A DNA stretch of 64,000 nt from Phycisphaerales bacterium UBA2421 (GCA_002343075.1 DDRH01000056.1:1-64000), one strand, 5' to 3'; counted from the stretch's first letter, positions 8,771-19,132 are shown. Translations and numbers: made by a program. The notes: generated by a model from the letters alone, not told the origin.

Positions 8771-10423
8771 GTGCTCATGACCCAATCGACCCTCGTCACC
8801 CGCTTCGCACCTTCCCCCACTGGCTTTCTTCACGTCGGCGGGGCGCGCACCGCACTCTTTAACTGGCTCCTCGCGCGTAAGCACGGCGGGCGTTACCTGC
8901 TGCGGATTGAAGACACCGACCTCGCCCGGAGCACACAGCAAGCGGTCGATCAACTGCTGGATGACCTGCGATGGCTTGGACTCGATCACGACAATGCTGA
9001 ACTCGTGTTTCAGTCCCGGAGGCTGAGCGTTTACAACGCACTGATCGAAAGGCTTCTCGTGGAGGGTAAGGCATATAAAGCCTACGAGACACGTGAAGAG
9101 CTTGAAGCCCTGCAAAAGCAGGCAGAGCGGGAAAAACGCGGGTTTCTCTACCGGCGGCGCGATTTGAGCGCCGAATCGATCAAACAATACGAAGCTGAAT
9201 CGCGTCCTGCGGTCGTTCGGCTGGCGATGCCGGTGCGCGATTACTCATTCGGCGACGAGGTGCTCGGAGAAATCAAGCTTCAGGCAAATCAGGTGGATGA
9301 TTTTGTCATCCGCAAAACTGACGGAATGCCGACCTATCACTTTGCGGTAGTGGTCGATGACGCCGAGATGGGCGTGACGCATGTCGTCCGCGGGCAGGAA
9401 CACACGCTCAACACGTTTAAGCATATCGCTCTGCAAGCGGCGCTCGGCTACGACCGGCCCGTTTACGCCCATCTGCCGGTGATTCTCAATAAAGATGACG
9501 GAAAGAAGATGGGCAAGCGCGACCGCGATAAGAAGATTCGCGTTGCCACACACAACTGGCTGAAGAATAAGCAACAAACTGTGACCCAACTAGCGAGCTA
9601 TTGCGGGCTGTCAGCGGGCCGGCTCGAATCGTGGCTGGCGACCGACACGCAGCAGCTCGATCTTTCAGAGCAGGTGCTCGTGATGCAAACAGTTGGCTTA
9701 CGAGAATCCGACCTGCCCGAGATTCTGGTAAACGATTTTCGCAGGAACGGATACTTGCCCGAGGCGCTATTGAATTTTCTGGCATTGCTCGGCTGGAACC
9801 CGGGTGATAACCGCGAAAAGATGACAATGGCAGAAATGACAGAACTCTTTGATCTGACAGGAGTTAACAAGGCCGGTGCCAAGTTCGATCGCGACAAGTT
9901 AGCCGCATTCAACACCGCTGCCGCCGCCGGGGCGACGTCGGATCGGCTGCTTGCCGGGCTAAAGGATTACCTCGCCGTCAATCCTGAATCGCCATTGAAT
10001 CGCGCGAGCGACGATCAACTCTTGGCTACATTGTCCATGTGTGCGGGTTTTCGGATTTTCCGCGACGTGGAAGAGAAGGCCCGGGGACTGTTCCTCCATG
10101 ACGAGGAAGTCGTTTACCAGCCTGAAGCAGTTGAGAAAGTTCTGCGTAAAAACAATGGCGAGGGCTTGGGGGTCTTGAAGTTGATCCATGCAATGCTGGA
10201 GACGATCGACCCCTGGAGCCATGAACCAATTGAGCAGGCGGTCAAGTCATTCGCTGAAAACCGGCAACTGGGACTGGGCAAAGTTGCGCAGCCGCTCCGC
10301 GTGGCGATCACTGGCACGAGCGTTTCTCCACCGATCGGGCAGAGTCTCGAGATGATTGGAAGGGAATCGACCCTCCGCCGCGTTCAACGCTGCATCGATC
10401 AGACGGCCCCCTCCGCTGGGTGA
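8771..10423 (+). CDS. gltX: Glutamyl-tRNA synthetase
   Basis: 550 residues. Class I synthetase that charges tRNA(Glu) with glutamate in the cytoplasm. The N-terminal 'TRFAPSPTGFLHVGGARTA' holds the HIGH-equivalent (HVGG), and 'RIEDTD' follows. The KMSKS loop is represented by K-K-M-G-K-R-D, a departure from K-L-S-K-R. An anticodon-binding helical domain fills the C-terminus. TGAGGAA at 8756-8762 is 8 bases before GTG 8771, which favours that start over ATG 8777. It converges on the luxR-type gene across a shared terminator-like hairpin. Confidence 0.93.
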   Translation: MLMTQSTLVTRFAPSPTGFLHVGGARTALFNWLLARKHGGRYLLRIEDTDLARSTQQAVDQLLDDLRWLGLDHDNAELVFQSRRLSVYNALIERLLVEGKAYKAYETREELEALQKQAEREKRGFLYRRRDLSAESIKQYEAESRPAVVRLAMPVRDYSFGDEVLGEIKLQANQVDDFVIRKTDGMPTYHFAVVVDDAEMGVTHVVRGQEHTLNTFKHIALQAALGYDRPVYAHLPVILNKDDGKKMGKRDRDKKIRVATHNWLKNKQQTVTQLASYCGLSAGRLESWLATDTQQLDLSEQVLVMQTVGLRESDLPEILVNDFRRNGYLPEALLNFLALLGWNPGDNREKMTMAEMTELFDLTGVNKAGAKFDRDKLAAFNTAAAAGATSDRLLAGLKDYLAVNPESPLNRASDDQLLATLSMCAGFRIFRDVEEKARGLFLHDEEVVYQPEAVEKVLRKNNGEGLGVLKLIHAMLETIDPWSHEPIEQAVKSFAENRQLGLGKVAQPLRVAITGTSVSPPIGQSLEMIGRESTLRRVQRCIDQTAPSAG

Positions 10424-10445
10424 ACCGCTTTGCAAGGGTGCCGCC

Positions 10446-10484
10446 GCCTCGGCCGTTGCAGCGGCCGTCGTTGCGAACCGAGGC
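10446..10484. terminator. Hairpin between converging genes
   Basis: GCCTCGG (10446-10452) pairs with CCGAGGC (10478-10484), and an inner CGGCCG pairs with CGGCCG at 10462-10467. It lies exactly between the gltX stop and the stop of the minus-strand regulator; a bidirectional terminator is likely, though T-runs are lacking. Confidence 0.45.
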
Positions 10485-10485
10485 G

Positions 10486-11331
10486 TCACGGCTGGAGGTT
10501 AGATCGATCCTCGAGCCAGCGGGCGATGCGCTCGTCAACAAAAAGCGCAGCCAATTCACCGCGGCTGTTTACCTTGAATTTTTCGAGCAGCTTGTTGATC
10601 GCGAGGTCCACATAATCCTGCAAAACCCCGGCGTAGTGGGCGATTTCCTGTCTGGAGAAACCCTGAAGCACAGTGAGCAAGATCGGATACAAGCCCGGTT
10701 GCAGGTCGAGCAATTGTTCGGGGATATCGTCGGTAAAGGTCTGATCCATCACCGGCGCGATCGCCCGGCACGCCAGCGAAAGCAGATCGCGCTGCCGGGT
10801 GGTGTACTCCGGCGATCCGACCACTCGAAACGCATTATAAATCACCACCCTGCCGCCGCTGCCCGCCCAATAGCAGGCCATATCGTCCTGCCAGCGATTG
10901 GGCTGCAGGAGCCTCGCGCGAAAAACGTCGGAATACCATCGCGATTCGGCGTCTTCGCTGTAGATAAAGCTGCACGGCGAACGCAGTGTCGCCATCGCCG
11001 CCGGAATGGCGCGGTCGCAAATCGGGCCGCACAAATCGATGAGACCCTGCACTTCTTCCGAATCGCGCGGTTCGATCAGTGAAAACGTCGGCCCAAACGT
11101 CACCCGGTCGATGACCCTCGGGGCCGGGTGGCGATCTAACTCACCGAGAAGCAAGACATGATAGTCAAGATCCGGTCCCACCACTGCAGCAAATCGACGA
11201 AGCAGCAGCGACAGTTTCTCATGCCGGGGCAGATGCTCTTCGGTGGCGTCGGTCAATGCGTCAACAACTTCATTGGCATCGCGCAGCCGAATTAAACCAT
11301 GATCATGCCGTCCTTTGTGTGGCGGAAACAT
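10486..11331 (-). CDS. LuxR-type transcriptional regulator
   Basis: 281 residues. The last 65 residues fit a GerE/LuxR winged helix-turn-helix: 'LQGFSRQEIAHYAGVL' (turn with the usual EIA), then 'LAINKLLEKFKVNSRGELAAL', matching the recognition helix and the closing 'v.sR.eL.al' signature. The N-terminal 200 residues are a sensory region I cannot assign; it contains a 'DYHVLLLGEL' core that may be GAF/PAS-like. It begins 12 bases after the stop of glnS on the same strand and is probably cotranscribed with it, but its targets are unknown. Confidence 0.75.
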   Translation of the reverse strand: MFPPHKGRHDHGLIRLRDANEVVDALTDATEEHLPRHEKLSLLLRRFAAVVGPDLDYHVLLLGELDRHPAPRVIDRVTFGPTFSLIEPRDSEEVQGLIDLCGPICDRAIPAAMATLRSPCSFIYSEDAESRWYSDVFRARLLQPNRWQDDMACYWAGSGGRVVIYNAFRVVGSPEYTTRQRDLLSLACRAIAPVMDQTFTDDIPEQLLDLQPGLYPILLTVLQGFSRQEIAHYAGVLQDYVDLAINKLLEKFKVNSRGELAALFVDERIARWLEDRSNLQP

Positions 11332-11343
11332 GCACGTCGCTCC

Positions 11344-13074
11344 TCAACCTCGCTTTTGCTCTTTCGACCACGAATCCTTCAATGACACAGCCCGATTGAA
11401 CACGAGCTTCCCGTCCTTGCTGTCGCGATCGACCACAAAGTAGGCGTTTCGCTCAAACTGAAAGTGTTGCCCCTCGGCTGCACCTGCGATGCTCGGCTCA
11501 AGCTTCGCATCTGCGATCACCTCGAGTGACTGTGGATTGAGATTGACCGTCCAATCCTGTCCTTCGGGAAACTTTGTCGGCTCGGGTGTCTTGAAGAGAT
11601 GATCGTACAGTCGCACCTCGCAATTGATGGCATGTGAGGCCGAAACCCAGTGGATCGTACCCTTCACTTTGCGGCCATCAGGCGAATCGCCGCCGCGCGT
11701 GGCCGGGTCGTAGGTGCAGTGAACCTCAGTCACCCTGCCGGAAGCGTCCTTAACGACGCTCTCGGCCTTGATAAAGAAAGCCCATCGCAACCGCACTTCC
11801 TTACCCGGAGTGAGCCGAAAATACTTCGGCGGGGGCACTTCCTCAAAATCACCCTGCTCAATGTAAAGCTCGCGCGTAAACGGCACCTTCCGCATACCGG
11901 CAGCGGGGTCTTCCGGGTTGTTTACCGCATCGAGCCACTCCACATCGCCCTCCGGAAAATTGGTAATGACTACTTTCACGGGCCGAAGCACGCCCATGAC
12001 TCGGGGAGCCCGCCTATTCAAATCTTCACGGAGGAAATTCTCCAGCACCGAGTGCTCGATGACGCTATCAAACTTGTTCACGCCAATGTGTTTGCAAAAC
12101 GCGCGAATTGCCTCGGGCGTGTAGCCCTTTCGACGATAGGCGCTGATCGTTGGCATACGGGGGTCGTCCCAGCCGGAAGTCGTGCCATCTTCAACCATTT
12201 TCCGAAGATTGCGCTTCGAGAGCAGGATGTATGACAACTGTAACTTGGCAAACTCGATCTGCTGACTGTGATGAATCTTCTTCCCCCACGGCCCGCTGCC
12301 GTCATCAGTGCGACCTTCGTTCACCGAATCGATGAACCAATCGTACAGCGGGCGATGGTTCTCAAACTCCAGCGTGCAGATCGAATGGGTGACCGCTTCA
12401 ATCGAATCCTCAAAACCGTGAGCCCAATCATACATTGGATAGATGCACCACTGATTGCCGGTGTTATGGTGCTCGGCGTGGACGATGCGATACATCACTG
12501 GGTCGCGCAAGTTGAAGTTCGGCGAAGACATATCAATCTTCGCACGCAATACTTTCGACCCATCTGGAAACTCGCCCTGCTTCATCCGCTCGAGTAGCTC
12601 GAGATTTTCCTCAACTGAGCGTTCGCGAAATGGCGAATTGGTTCCGCCAGTGATGCCACCGCGGTTCAGGCGGATTTCTTCGATCGTTTGATCGTCTACA
12701 TACGCTTTCCCCTTCTTGATCAGTTCCTGCGCATAGGCATACATCGTGCCAAAGTAGTCGCTCGCCCATACAATCTTTGCAGGGTCAAACCCGAGCCAGC
12801 GAACGTCTGCTTCGATCGACTTTACATACTCCACTTCCTCTTTCTCGGGATTGGTGTCGTCATAGCGGAGGTTACACGCGCCGCCATACTCCTGAGCCAG
12901 CCCGAAGTTGAGGCAGATACTCTTGGCATGGCCAATATGCAGGTAGCCATTAGGCTCCGGCGGAAACCGCGTCACTACTTTTCCGCCCCATTTTCCGGAC
13001 GCGTTGTCGGCTTCGATGATTCGCCGAATGAAATCGAGGCCTTCACGGTCCGCTGATGTGTTTTCTTCGCTCAT
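11344..13074 (-). CDS. glnS: Glutaminyl-tRNA synthetase
   Basis: 576 residues, normal length. It charges tRNA(Gln) directly. Key motifs: '[19 protein letters not shown]' with the HIGH motif, 'LRYDDTNP', and '[14 protein letters not shown]' as the KMSKS-equivalent (LSKR). The C-terminus holds the two beta-barrels of the anticodon-binding domain. GlnRS is patchily distributed in bacteria and makes the GatCAB route dispensable for Gln-tRNA. It lies between smpB (93 bases upstream) and the LuxR-type gene (12 bases downstream), all on the minus strand. Confidence 0.96.
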   Translation of the reverse strand: MSEENTSADREGLDFIRRIIEADNASGKWGGKVVTRFPPEPNGYLHIGHAKSICLNFGLAQEYGGACNLRYDDTNPEKEEVEYVKSIEADVRWLGFDPAKIVWASDYFGTMYAYAQELIKKGKAYVDDQTIEEIRLNRGGITGGTNSPFRERSVEENLELLERMKQGEFPDGSKVLRAKIDMSSPNFNLRDPVMYRIVHAEHHNTGNQWCIYPMYDWAHGFEDSIEAVTHSICTLEFENHRPLYDWFIDSVNEGRTDDGSGPWGKKIHHSQQIEFAKLQLSYILLSKRNLRKMVEDGTTSGWDDPRMPTISAYRRKGYTPEAIRAFCKHIGVNKFDSVIEHSVLENFLREDLNRRAPRVMGVLRPVKVVITNFPEGDVEWLDAVNNPEDPAAGMRKVPFTRELYIEQGDFEEVPPPKYFRLTPGKEVRLRWAFFIKAESVVKDASGRVTEVHCTYDPATRGGDSPDGRKVKGTIHWVSASHAINCEVRLYDHLFKTPEPTKFPEGQDWTVNLNPQSLEVIADAKLEPSIAGAAEGQHFQFERNAYFVVDRDSKDGKLVFNRAVSLKDSWSKEQKRG

Positions 13075-13167
13075 ACGTTTACAGCCGGGGGTAATGCAGA
13101 ATCATTTGTACTTCGCCATTGCGCGGGCGGAAGAACGATCGCTGGATCCAATATCGCAGCCGAAGTC

Positions 13168-13638
13168 TCACCGTTTGATGCTTTGCACGCGGCGCAATTC
13201 GCGATCAGCTTCTTTCTTCTTGATGGTTTGCCGCTTGTCAAACTGTTGCTTGCCTTTCCCAACTCCGATTTCCACCTTCGCACGACCATCCTTGAAGTAA
13301 ATGGCCAGAGGGACGATAGTCGTGCCCTTTGCCGTCAGTTCGCCTTCCAGCTTGCGAATCTCCCGCTTGTGCGCCAGCAGATAGCGCTCGCGGCGGGGTT
13401 GGTGGTTGTAGATGATTGTCGCCTGTTTGTATGGGTCGATGTGGCACCCATGGAGCACAAGCCGCCCCTTTTCCACCCGCACATACGCTTCCTGTAGCTG
13501 GGCATGGCCGTGGCGGAGCGACTTTACTTCGCTACCCACCAGCGCGATGCCACACTCCAGCTTCGCCTCGATAAAATAGTCGTGCAGCGCCCGGCGGTTG
13601 ACGATACGCGGCGGATTTTTCAGGCTTCCGTTCGACAC
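13168..13638 (-). CDS. smpB: SsrA-binding protein SmpB
   Basis: 156 residues, GTG start. SmpB binds tmRNA and delivers it to stalled ribosomes for trans-translation. The family signatures are clear: 'NRRALHDYFIEAKLECGIAL', 'GSEVKSLRHG', 'LLAHKREI', 'AIYFKDGRAKVEIG' and the basic tail 'KGKQQFDKRQTIKKKEADRE' that folds on the ribosome. The gene heads the minus-strand smpB-glnS-luxR run and is divergent from the S55 peptidase gene. No ssrA (tmRNA) gene is visible in the window. Confidence 0.96.
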   Translation of the reverse strand: MSNGSLKNPPRIVNRRALHDYFIEAKLECGIALVGSEVKSLRHGHAQLQEAYVRVEKGRLVLHGCHIDPYKQATIIYNHQPRRERYLLAHKREIRKLEGELTAKGTTIVPLAIYFKDGRAKVEIGVGKGKQQFDKRQTIKKKEADRELRRVQSIKR

Positions 13639-13699
13639 TTCGAATCGATTCTACTCAACCGCTGCTCTCCTTGCGAGCGAAAGCCTTGAGGCATACGAT

Positions 13700-15562
13700 T
13701 TGCGGACTTTGCAAACGCGAATTCTTGTCCTCATCGTGCTGGCCGCTACGTCGTCGCTGCTTCCGTTGGCGCGCGCCGAGTTTCCCAGATTGTTTGACCC
13801 GAATCGTCACATGCGAATCGATGAGGTGAAGCCTGGAATGAAGGGCTACGGGCTTACCGTGTTCCTCGGCACCGAGATTGAGCGGTTTGATGTCGAAGTC
13901 GTCTCAGTGATGCGCAACTTTAATCCGAAACGCGACGCCATTCTGATACGTTGCAGCGGGGAAACGATGGAGCACGTTGGCGCAGTCGCCGGGATGAGCG
14001 GTTCGCCAATCTTCCTTCGCGATGCAGACGGACACGATCGCATGATCGGCGCTTTTGCCTACGGCTGGGCACTTGCCAAAGACCCGATTGCCGGCGTACA
14101 GCCGATTGAATACATGCTGGCGCTGGCGGATAACCCGTTTAAGGTCGCCGAACCAGTCGGAGCGCGCGCAGAGGCGCGAAGTTCCAAGCCTTGGGATGTT
14201 CTGGCGGCCATGCAACCGACAAGAACAGCTGTTACAACGTCTCGGCAAACAGACGACGGCGCCCTGCGGCGGATTCTGACCCCTGTAAGTGTCTCCGGCG
14301 TGCCTGCACGTGTGCTGGCGCGATACTCTGACCTGTTTGCGGCTAACCAACTCGCGATTTTCCAGGCCGGCGGAGGCATTGCCCCAGGAGAACTGCCCGA
14401 CGCGCCAATCAAGCCCGGCTCAGTCATCATCACCCCACTGGTCACCGGCGACGTCGAGTTTCACGCCAATGGCACCTGCACCGAAGTGTTGGATGGCAAG
14501 GTGTTTGCATTCGGCCATCCGTTTAACAACGAAGGGGCAGTGGAACTGCCCTTTGCCGAAGGCGCGGTGCAGGGCATCGTCGCATCGCTGGGCAGCAGCT
14601 TTAAGATGGCGGCGATGGGCAAGGTCAAGGGCGTGATCAACACGGATCATACCGTTGGAATTGCCGGCGAGTTTGGGACTGCCCCCGCCACCGTGCCGAT
14701 CGACGTAAAGATCATCCGCGACGGTAGAACGGCAACGTTTCATTTCGATGCCATTCGGCACGCCAGACTTCTTCCAATTCTAGTGGCTATCAGCGTCGAC
14801 TCGGCATTGGCTGCCGACGGCGAGCTGCCGCAATATAGCACTGCTCGCTATGACGTGCAGCTGACGTTCGAAAATGATCGCGCGCTTCGTTTTAAAAACG
14901 TCATGGCCAACTTTGACCCAGGCGATTTCGTCGGCCGGGTGATGTCGCCTCTGCGTGCGGCGGCGGAGAATCCATTTGAGCGCGTTCTACCAACTCGCAT
15001 TGAGGTCTCGGTGAGCGTCAACAGCGGATCGAAGGATGCGCAGATTCTGTCGGTGCAGATTCCCAAGACCCGTTTTCGCGCCGGAGACACGCTCGGCGGT
15101 TTCGTCACTTACCGACCCTTCCGCGGTGAGGAGGCCGATCTGCCTTTCGAATTTGAGCTGCCTCGCGATTTGCCGGACGGAACATATCAGTTGGTCATAG
15201 GGGATTCCGAGCGATATTTTGCCGACGAACTTACAGCCAGGCCGTTCCGGTTCAGTGCCGAAAATGGTGAAGATGTTTTTGCGGTGATGCAGGAGTATTT
15301 CTCCATCCCGAACAATGCCATCTTTGTACGGCTCATGCGTCAACCCGACGGCGTGGCGGTGGGACGGGTGGCGCTCAACCATTTACCAGCTTCACGGCGG
15401 CAGGTGCTGCTTGGAGCTGGCCGCAGCAACGTCACAGAGTTCGCAGGCTCCGCGGTGAAGCAGATTGAAACTGATGCAATCATGACCGGCTCGGCCGAGT
15501 TTACGATCACCGTTGATCGCAATGCACCAACGAAGCGCGCAAGCGATGAAAACAGGCGATGA
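13700..15562 (+). CDS. Secreted SpoIVB-like S55-family peptidase
   Basis: About 620 residues from TTG 13700; a weak TTGAGG lies 10 bases upstream, and earlier starts would overlap smpB. A signal peptide (LIVLAATSSLLPLARA) is followed by 'GMKGYGLTVFLGTEIERF', then the catalytic-serine motif GMSGSP (Ser about 102) and 'GAFAYGWALAKDPIAGVQPIEYML'. Further on, 'FAFGHPFNNEGAVELPFAEG' supplies the GH block and 'INTDHTVGIAGEFG' the next conserved block. Relative to Bacillus SpoIVB the serine block precedes the GH block. The C-terminal 250 residues are beta-rich and unassigned. A periplasmic regulatory or self-processing protease is likely, substrate unknown. Confidence 0.8.
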   Translation: MRTLQTRILVLIVLAATSSLLPLARAEFPRLFDPNRHMRIDEVKPGMKGYGLTVFLGTEIERFDVEVVSVMRNFNPKRDAILIRCSGETMEHVGAVAGMSGSPIFLRDADGHDRMIGAFAYGWALAKDPIAGVQPIEYMLALADNPFKVAEPVGARAEARSSKPWDVLAAMQPTRTAVTTSRQTDDGALRRILTPVSVSGVPARVLARYSDLFAANQLAIFQAGGGIAPGELPDAPIKPGSVIITPLVTGDVEFHANGTCTEVLDGKVFAFGHPFNNEGAVELPFAEGAVQGIVASLGSSFKMAAMGKVKGVINTDHTVGIAGEFGTAPATVPIDVKIIRDGRTATFHFDAIRHARLLPILVAISVDSALAADGELPQYSTARYDVQLTFENDRALRFKNVMANFDPGDFVGRVMSPLRAAAENPFERVLPTRIEVSVSVNSGSKDAQILSVQIPKTRFRAGDTLGGFVTYRPFRGEEADLPFEFELPRDLPDGTYQLVIGDSERYFADELTARPFRFSAENGEDVFAVMQEYFSIPNNAIFVRLMRQPDGVAVGRVALNHLPASRRQVLLGAGRSNVTEFAGSAVKQIETDAIMTGSAEFTITVDRNAPTKRASDENRR

Positions 15563-15657
15563 AAGTCCCCATGTGGACATATGACAAACCCGCACTTTCG
15601 GTTTTCTGCACTCCGCAACTCTTTGCTCACCCGCGGGCAAGCGTATAAGTTACTGCC

Positions 15658-17376
15658 GTGCTGACACTTCTGGTTATCCAAGGTCCTGACAAAGGCCGCC
15701 GATTCGAGCTGCCCGACGCGATGGCGCTGCTCGGGCGCGACTCACGGCAACTTCCACTCGACGATAACACCGTTTCGCGCCGGCATGCCGAGCTTCATCC
15801 GAGCAATAAAGGCTGGCTGGTAAAGGACTTAGGTTCATCAAACGGCACCTATGTCAACGGTCAGCGCGTTGTGAACACCTACATGCTCAAGCCCGGCGAC
15901 CAGATTCGCGTTGGTCGATCGCTGCTGGTTTTCGGAGCTCAGCCGGGCATTTCGCGCGGAAGCGGCGGATCAATCAGCCTGGCCGGCGAAGAGATGGGGA
16001 TGGACTCGTCCATCATGCATGCCATTCCATCGAACGATGATTCGATGGTGCTTGCTGTACCCGAACCCGCCGCAGCAGCCATGGCCAATCTGAAGGTGCT
16101 TTACCGACTCGGCGCGGCACTTGGCAGCAGTTTTGACGTGCAGCAGGTGCTGGAAGTGGTGATGGATCTCAGCTTCGAGCATCTTCAGGCTGAGCGTGGC
16201 ATTATCATGCTGCTCAATCGCAACAACGAACTGGAACCGCGTGTTGTACGCCTGCGCGACGAGGAAGCCCGCGCCGACCCCGGCGGAAGTAAGTCGGGCC
16301 TGAAGATTCATGCTTCGCTCACCATTGTCAATCACGTTCTCAAGACAGGCGAAGGCGTGCTCAGCAGCAATGCGATGGCCGATAAGCGCTTCAGCAAGTC
16401 AAAGAGCGTCCACGACCTGGGGATTCGCTCATCGCTTTGCGTGCCCATCAAGGCCAGGAAACTCGATGCCCGCGTGGGAACCAATGACAAAGGCAGCACG
16501 CCAATCGATGAGACAATCGGAATTGTCTATATCGATTCATCTGTCAAAAACTACACGTATTCACCCGACCAACTTCGACTATTAAGCACCATCGGACTAC
16601 AAGCCGGAATGGCAATTCAGAACGCCAAGCTCTACGCGGCACAATTGCAGGCCGAGCGCATGTCGGCGATCGGCGAGACTGTCGCGGCGCTTTCGCACTC
16701 CATCAAAAACATCCTCCAAGCCCTCCGCGGCGGAGCGGATGTGGTCGAGATGGGCCTTCGAAGTAACAATGTCGTCCAACTCGGCAAGGGCTGGCGCGTC
16801 GTCGATCGAAATCTCGAAAAAATCTACAATCTGACCATGAACTTGCTCGCGTATAGCAAAGAACGCAAGCCCGACCTGCAACTGGTCAACCCGCGCAGCT
16901 TGATCAACGACTGCCTCGAGCTCATCGCGCCCATGGCCAACGAGAAAGGTGCCATGTGCGTCGCCGATGTGGACGACGCAACCCCAGCCTTGCCTATGGA
17001 CCCCGACGGCATGCATCAGGCGCTGATTAACCTCCTTTCCAACGCGATCGATGCGTGTGAACCTCAAAAGGGGTTGATACGCGTCGTTTGCCGCTACGAA
17101 CCAGACTCAAAATCGACCGTGTTTGAGGTGATCGACAACGGTACAGGCGTCAGTCCGAGCATCAAGAACCACCTGTTTGAGCTTTTTCACTCGACCAAGG
17201 GCAACAAAGGCACGGGCATCGGCCTGGCGGTGACAAAGAAGATTGTCGAGGAACACGAAGGCTCGATCGCAGCGACGCCAACGCCGGGCCAGGGAACCAC
17301 CTTCACAATCCGGCTTCCAACCAACCCAGCACTCGGGCTCGACCCGGCAACCACTCACGGCCCGGGCGCGCGCTGA
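15658..17376 (+). CDS. FHA-GAF sensor histidine kinase
   Basis: 572 residues, GTG start. Residues 1-95 form a canonical FHA domain (LLGRDSR, VSRRHAEL, DLGSSNGTYVNG) that binds phosphothreonine. Residues 140-320 are a GAF sensor domain. The kinase part has an H-box 'ALSHSIKNILQAL' (histidine about 345), N-box 'LINLLSNAIDAC', G1 'DNGTGV' and 'GTGIGLAVTKKIV'. There is no membrane segment, so it is cytoplasmic. It links Ser/Thr phosphorylation to two-component signalling. No response regulator is adjacent, and 95 bases separate it from the S55 gene. Confidence 0.9.
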   Translation: MLTLLVIQGPDKGRRFELPDAMALLGRDSRQLPLDDNTVSRRHAELHPSNKGWLVKDLGSSNGTYVNGQRVVNTYMLKPGDQIRVGRSLLVFGAQPGISRGSGGSISLAGEEMGMDSSIMHAIPSNDDSMVLAVPEPAAAAMANLKVLYRLGAALGSSFDVQQVLEVVMDLSFEHLQAERGIIMLLNRNNELEPRVVRLRDEEARADPGGSKSGLKIHASLTIVNHVLKTGEGVLSSNAMADKRFSKSKSVHDLGIRSSLCVPIKARKLDARVGTNDKGSTPIDETIGIVYIDSSVKNYTYSPDQLRLLSTIGLQAGMAIQNAKLYAAQLQAERMSAIGETVAALSHSIKNILQALRGGADVVEMGLRSNNVVQLGKGWRVVDRNLEKIYNLTMNLLAYSKERKPDLQLVNPRSLINDCLELIAPMANEKGAMCVADVDDATPALPMDPDGMHQALINLLSNAIDACEPQKGLIRVVCRYEPDSKSTVFEVIDNGTGVSPSIKNHLFELFHSTKGNKGTGIGLAVTKKIVEEHEGSIAATPTPGQGTTFTIRLPTNPALGLDPATTHGPGAR

Positions 17377-17460
17377 TGCACGGGGATAAAGCAATTCGCA
17401 GCGATTCACCCAGTCTTCGCTTGCGGGGCATCGCAGCCGCAGTTCCGGTGTGCGAAAGTG

Positions 17461-19056
17461 ATGCTGTCGCGAGTCAAACCTAACCGCCTGAGCATGGATC
17501 AAAGCAAAACGCTCCAACAACCGGTCGAGAACCAATTGCCCGGCACACCTGCTGCGGGGGAGTCGACGGCGCACGGCGGTGAGCATCATCCGGCCAATCG
17601 CGGGGCTGGGAACTCCGCCGAGGCGATCGCGCTGGTCGGTACGCTCCTCCTCGCGGCGGGGGTGCGGCTTTGGGGATTGGGCCGCGAAGCGCTTTGGGCG
17701 GATGAGACGGCTTCTCTTCGGGCGGCGAGCGGTTCGCTCTACGATGTGCTCGTCCAATATCACCACTACGAAAACACCCCGCCGCTCTACTACCTGTTGC
17801 TGAACCTGTTTGGCAGATTGTTCGGCACGATGAACGACGCGGTGATACGTCTGCCTTCGGTCATTTTTGGAACACTGGGCGTATTGGGAGTCTGGTGGTT
17901 GGTGCGTGCGATCAGCGCCGGATACCCGACAGTGGAGTCGCGACGAGATCGGAGCGCGCTGGTCGGCCCGATTGTGGCAGCCCTCATCGCCGCACTTTCG
18001 CTGCAACAGATCTGGTTCTCCCAGGAAGCAAGGGCCTATTCGCTCTTCGCGATGGCGTCGCTCATGTCGAGCACTCTGTTGTTGCGCGCGCTCAATCAGC
18101 CGACGGTCCCTCGATGCGCTGCGTACGTCATGGCGTCGATCGTCATGTGCTACTCGCATTTCGCCGCAGCGGGCGTCCTGATGGCACATTGCTTCTGCGG
18201 GGTGGTCGCTGTTGCGCGATCCAGCCGCCTTGATAGATGGGCATTCGTTGCTACCCAGTGTGCCATTGGGCTCGCCTGCCTGCCGCTGATTCCGACGGCA
18301 CTCAAAACGCGCGGCCGCATGATTGGCTTCAGCGATCGAACGCTCAGCTTCGCCGCTGAAAAGTTTGCCGACACGTACCTGTGGCTCTTCGATAACGTGT
18401 GGGTGCTGCTGCCGGTCATCTGCCTGGCGGCGGTGGGAGTGATCAAGCTGCGGGCGACAATTAGCAGCAAAGTACTTGTGGCAGGATTGATCCTGCTCCC
18501 ACCTCTGCCGCCGCTCATTGGCTGGTACACCGGCGGCGCGCAGTATTTCTCGCGACACGCGCTTCCGTCGGGCCTGGCACTGGCAGTCGCGGTTGGCATG
18601 GGATTGGCAGCGTTGCCGAGACGGGCGGCGTGGACCACCGGTGCGGCGGTCGTGGCCGGGGTCATACTGAGCCTCATCGCCGGCAGAGAACATTTTCGAA
18701 AGCCGGCGATGCGCGAGGCGGCTGCATTTGTCGCTGCCCATGCCCACCCCGGCGATACCATCATCTGCAGCTTCATGCTGACGGGATGGTCTTTTGATCG
18801 ATACTTCGACCGGACAGATGTCCGCCGCCGAAACTACGATGAATTCACCATCGCCCAACTGGCCCGCAGCGGAGAAGGCATCGACCGGATTTGGGTCGTT
18901 TTCTTCCAAGTGCCATCCACCCTCGAGCCATATCTCAAGGAAAATCCGATGCAAATGACGGTGCATCAGTCGTTTCATGAGATCCTGGTTCTGCGGTTCG
19001 ATCGCCCGTTGCAGGGAAACGCCCCAACCACCACCCCAGCCGCACCAGCCGGGTAA
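17461..19056 (+). CDS. Family-39-like membrane glycosyltransferase
   Basis: About 531 residues (GTG 17458 also possible). A polar N-terminus of about 45 residues precedes a string of roughly 10 hydrophobic segments (for example 'IALVGTLLLAAGVRL', 'LGVLGVWWLVRAI'). The motif 'ALWADETASLRAAS' after the first helix is the catalytic D-E of GT39/ArnT-like (PMT family) transferases. 'YHHYENTPPLYYLLLNLFG' is also typical. The enzyme probably uses a polyprenyl-phosphate sugar to glycosylate a protein or lipid on the outer face of the inner membrane. Acceptor and sugar cannot be read from sequence. It converges on recQ. Confidence 0.85.
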   Translation: MLSRVKPNRLSMDQSKTLQQPVENQLPGTPAAGESTAHGGEHHPANRGAGNSAEAIALVGTLLLAAGVRLWGLGREALWADETASLRAASGSLYDVLVQYHHYENTPPLYYLLLNLFGRLFGTMNDAVIRLPSVIFGTLGVLGVWWLVRAISAGYPTVESRRDRSALVGPIVAALIAALSLQQIWFSQEARAYSLFAMASLMSSTLLLRALNQPTVPRCAAYVMASIVMCYSHFAAAGVLMAHCFCGVVAVARSSRLDRWAFVATQCAIGLACLPLIPTALKTRGRMIGFSDRTLSFAAEKFADTYLWLFDNVWVLLPVICLAAVGVIKLRATISSKVLVAGLILLPPLPPLIGWYTGGAQYFSRHALPSGLALAVAVGMGLAALPRRAAWTTGAAVVAGVILSLIAGREHFRKPAMREAAAFVAAHAHPGDTIICSFMLTGWSFDRYFDRTDVRRRNYDEFTIAQLARSGEGIDRIWVVFFQVPSTLEPYLKENPMQMTVHQSFHEILVLRFDRPLQGNAPTTTPAAPAG

Positions 19057-19132
19057 GTGGCGACGGATCAAGGAACTGCGGGCATGCTTGATCATCACAG
19101 TCCTCATCACGATGCTGGCCGATCAACTGACA

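Noticed and set aside
17107..19110. 667-residue minus-strand open frame opposite the glycosyltransferase and the kinase end
   Set aside because: High-GC shadow; Arg/Gln-rich composition without motifs, while the opposite strand carries clear GT39 and histidine-kinase motifs.
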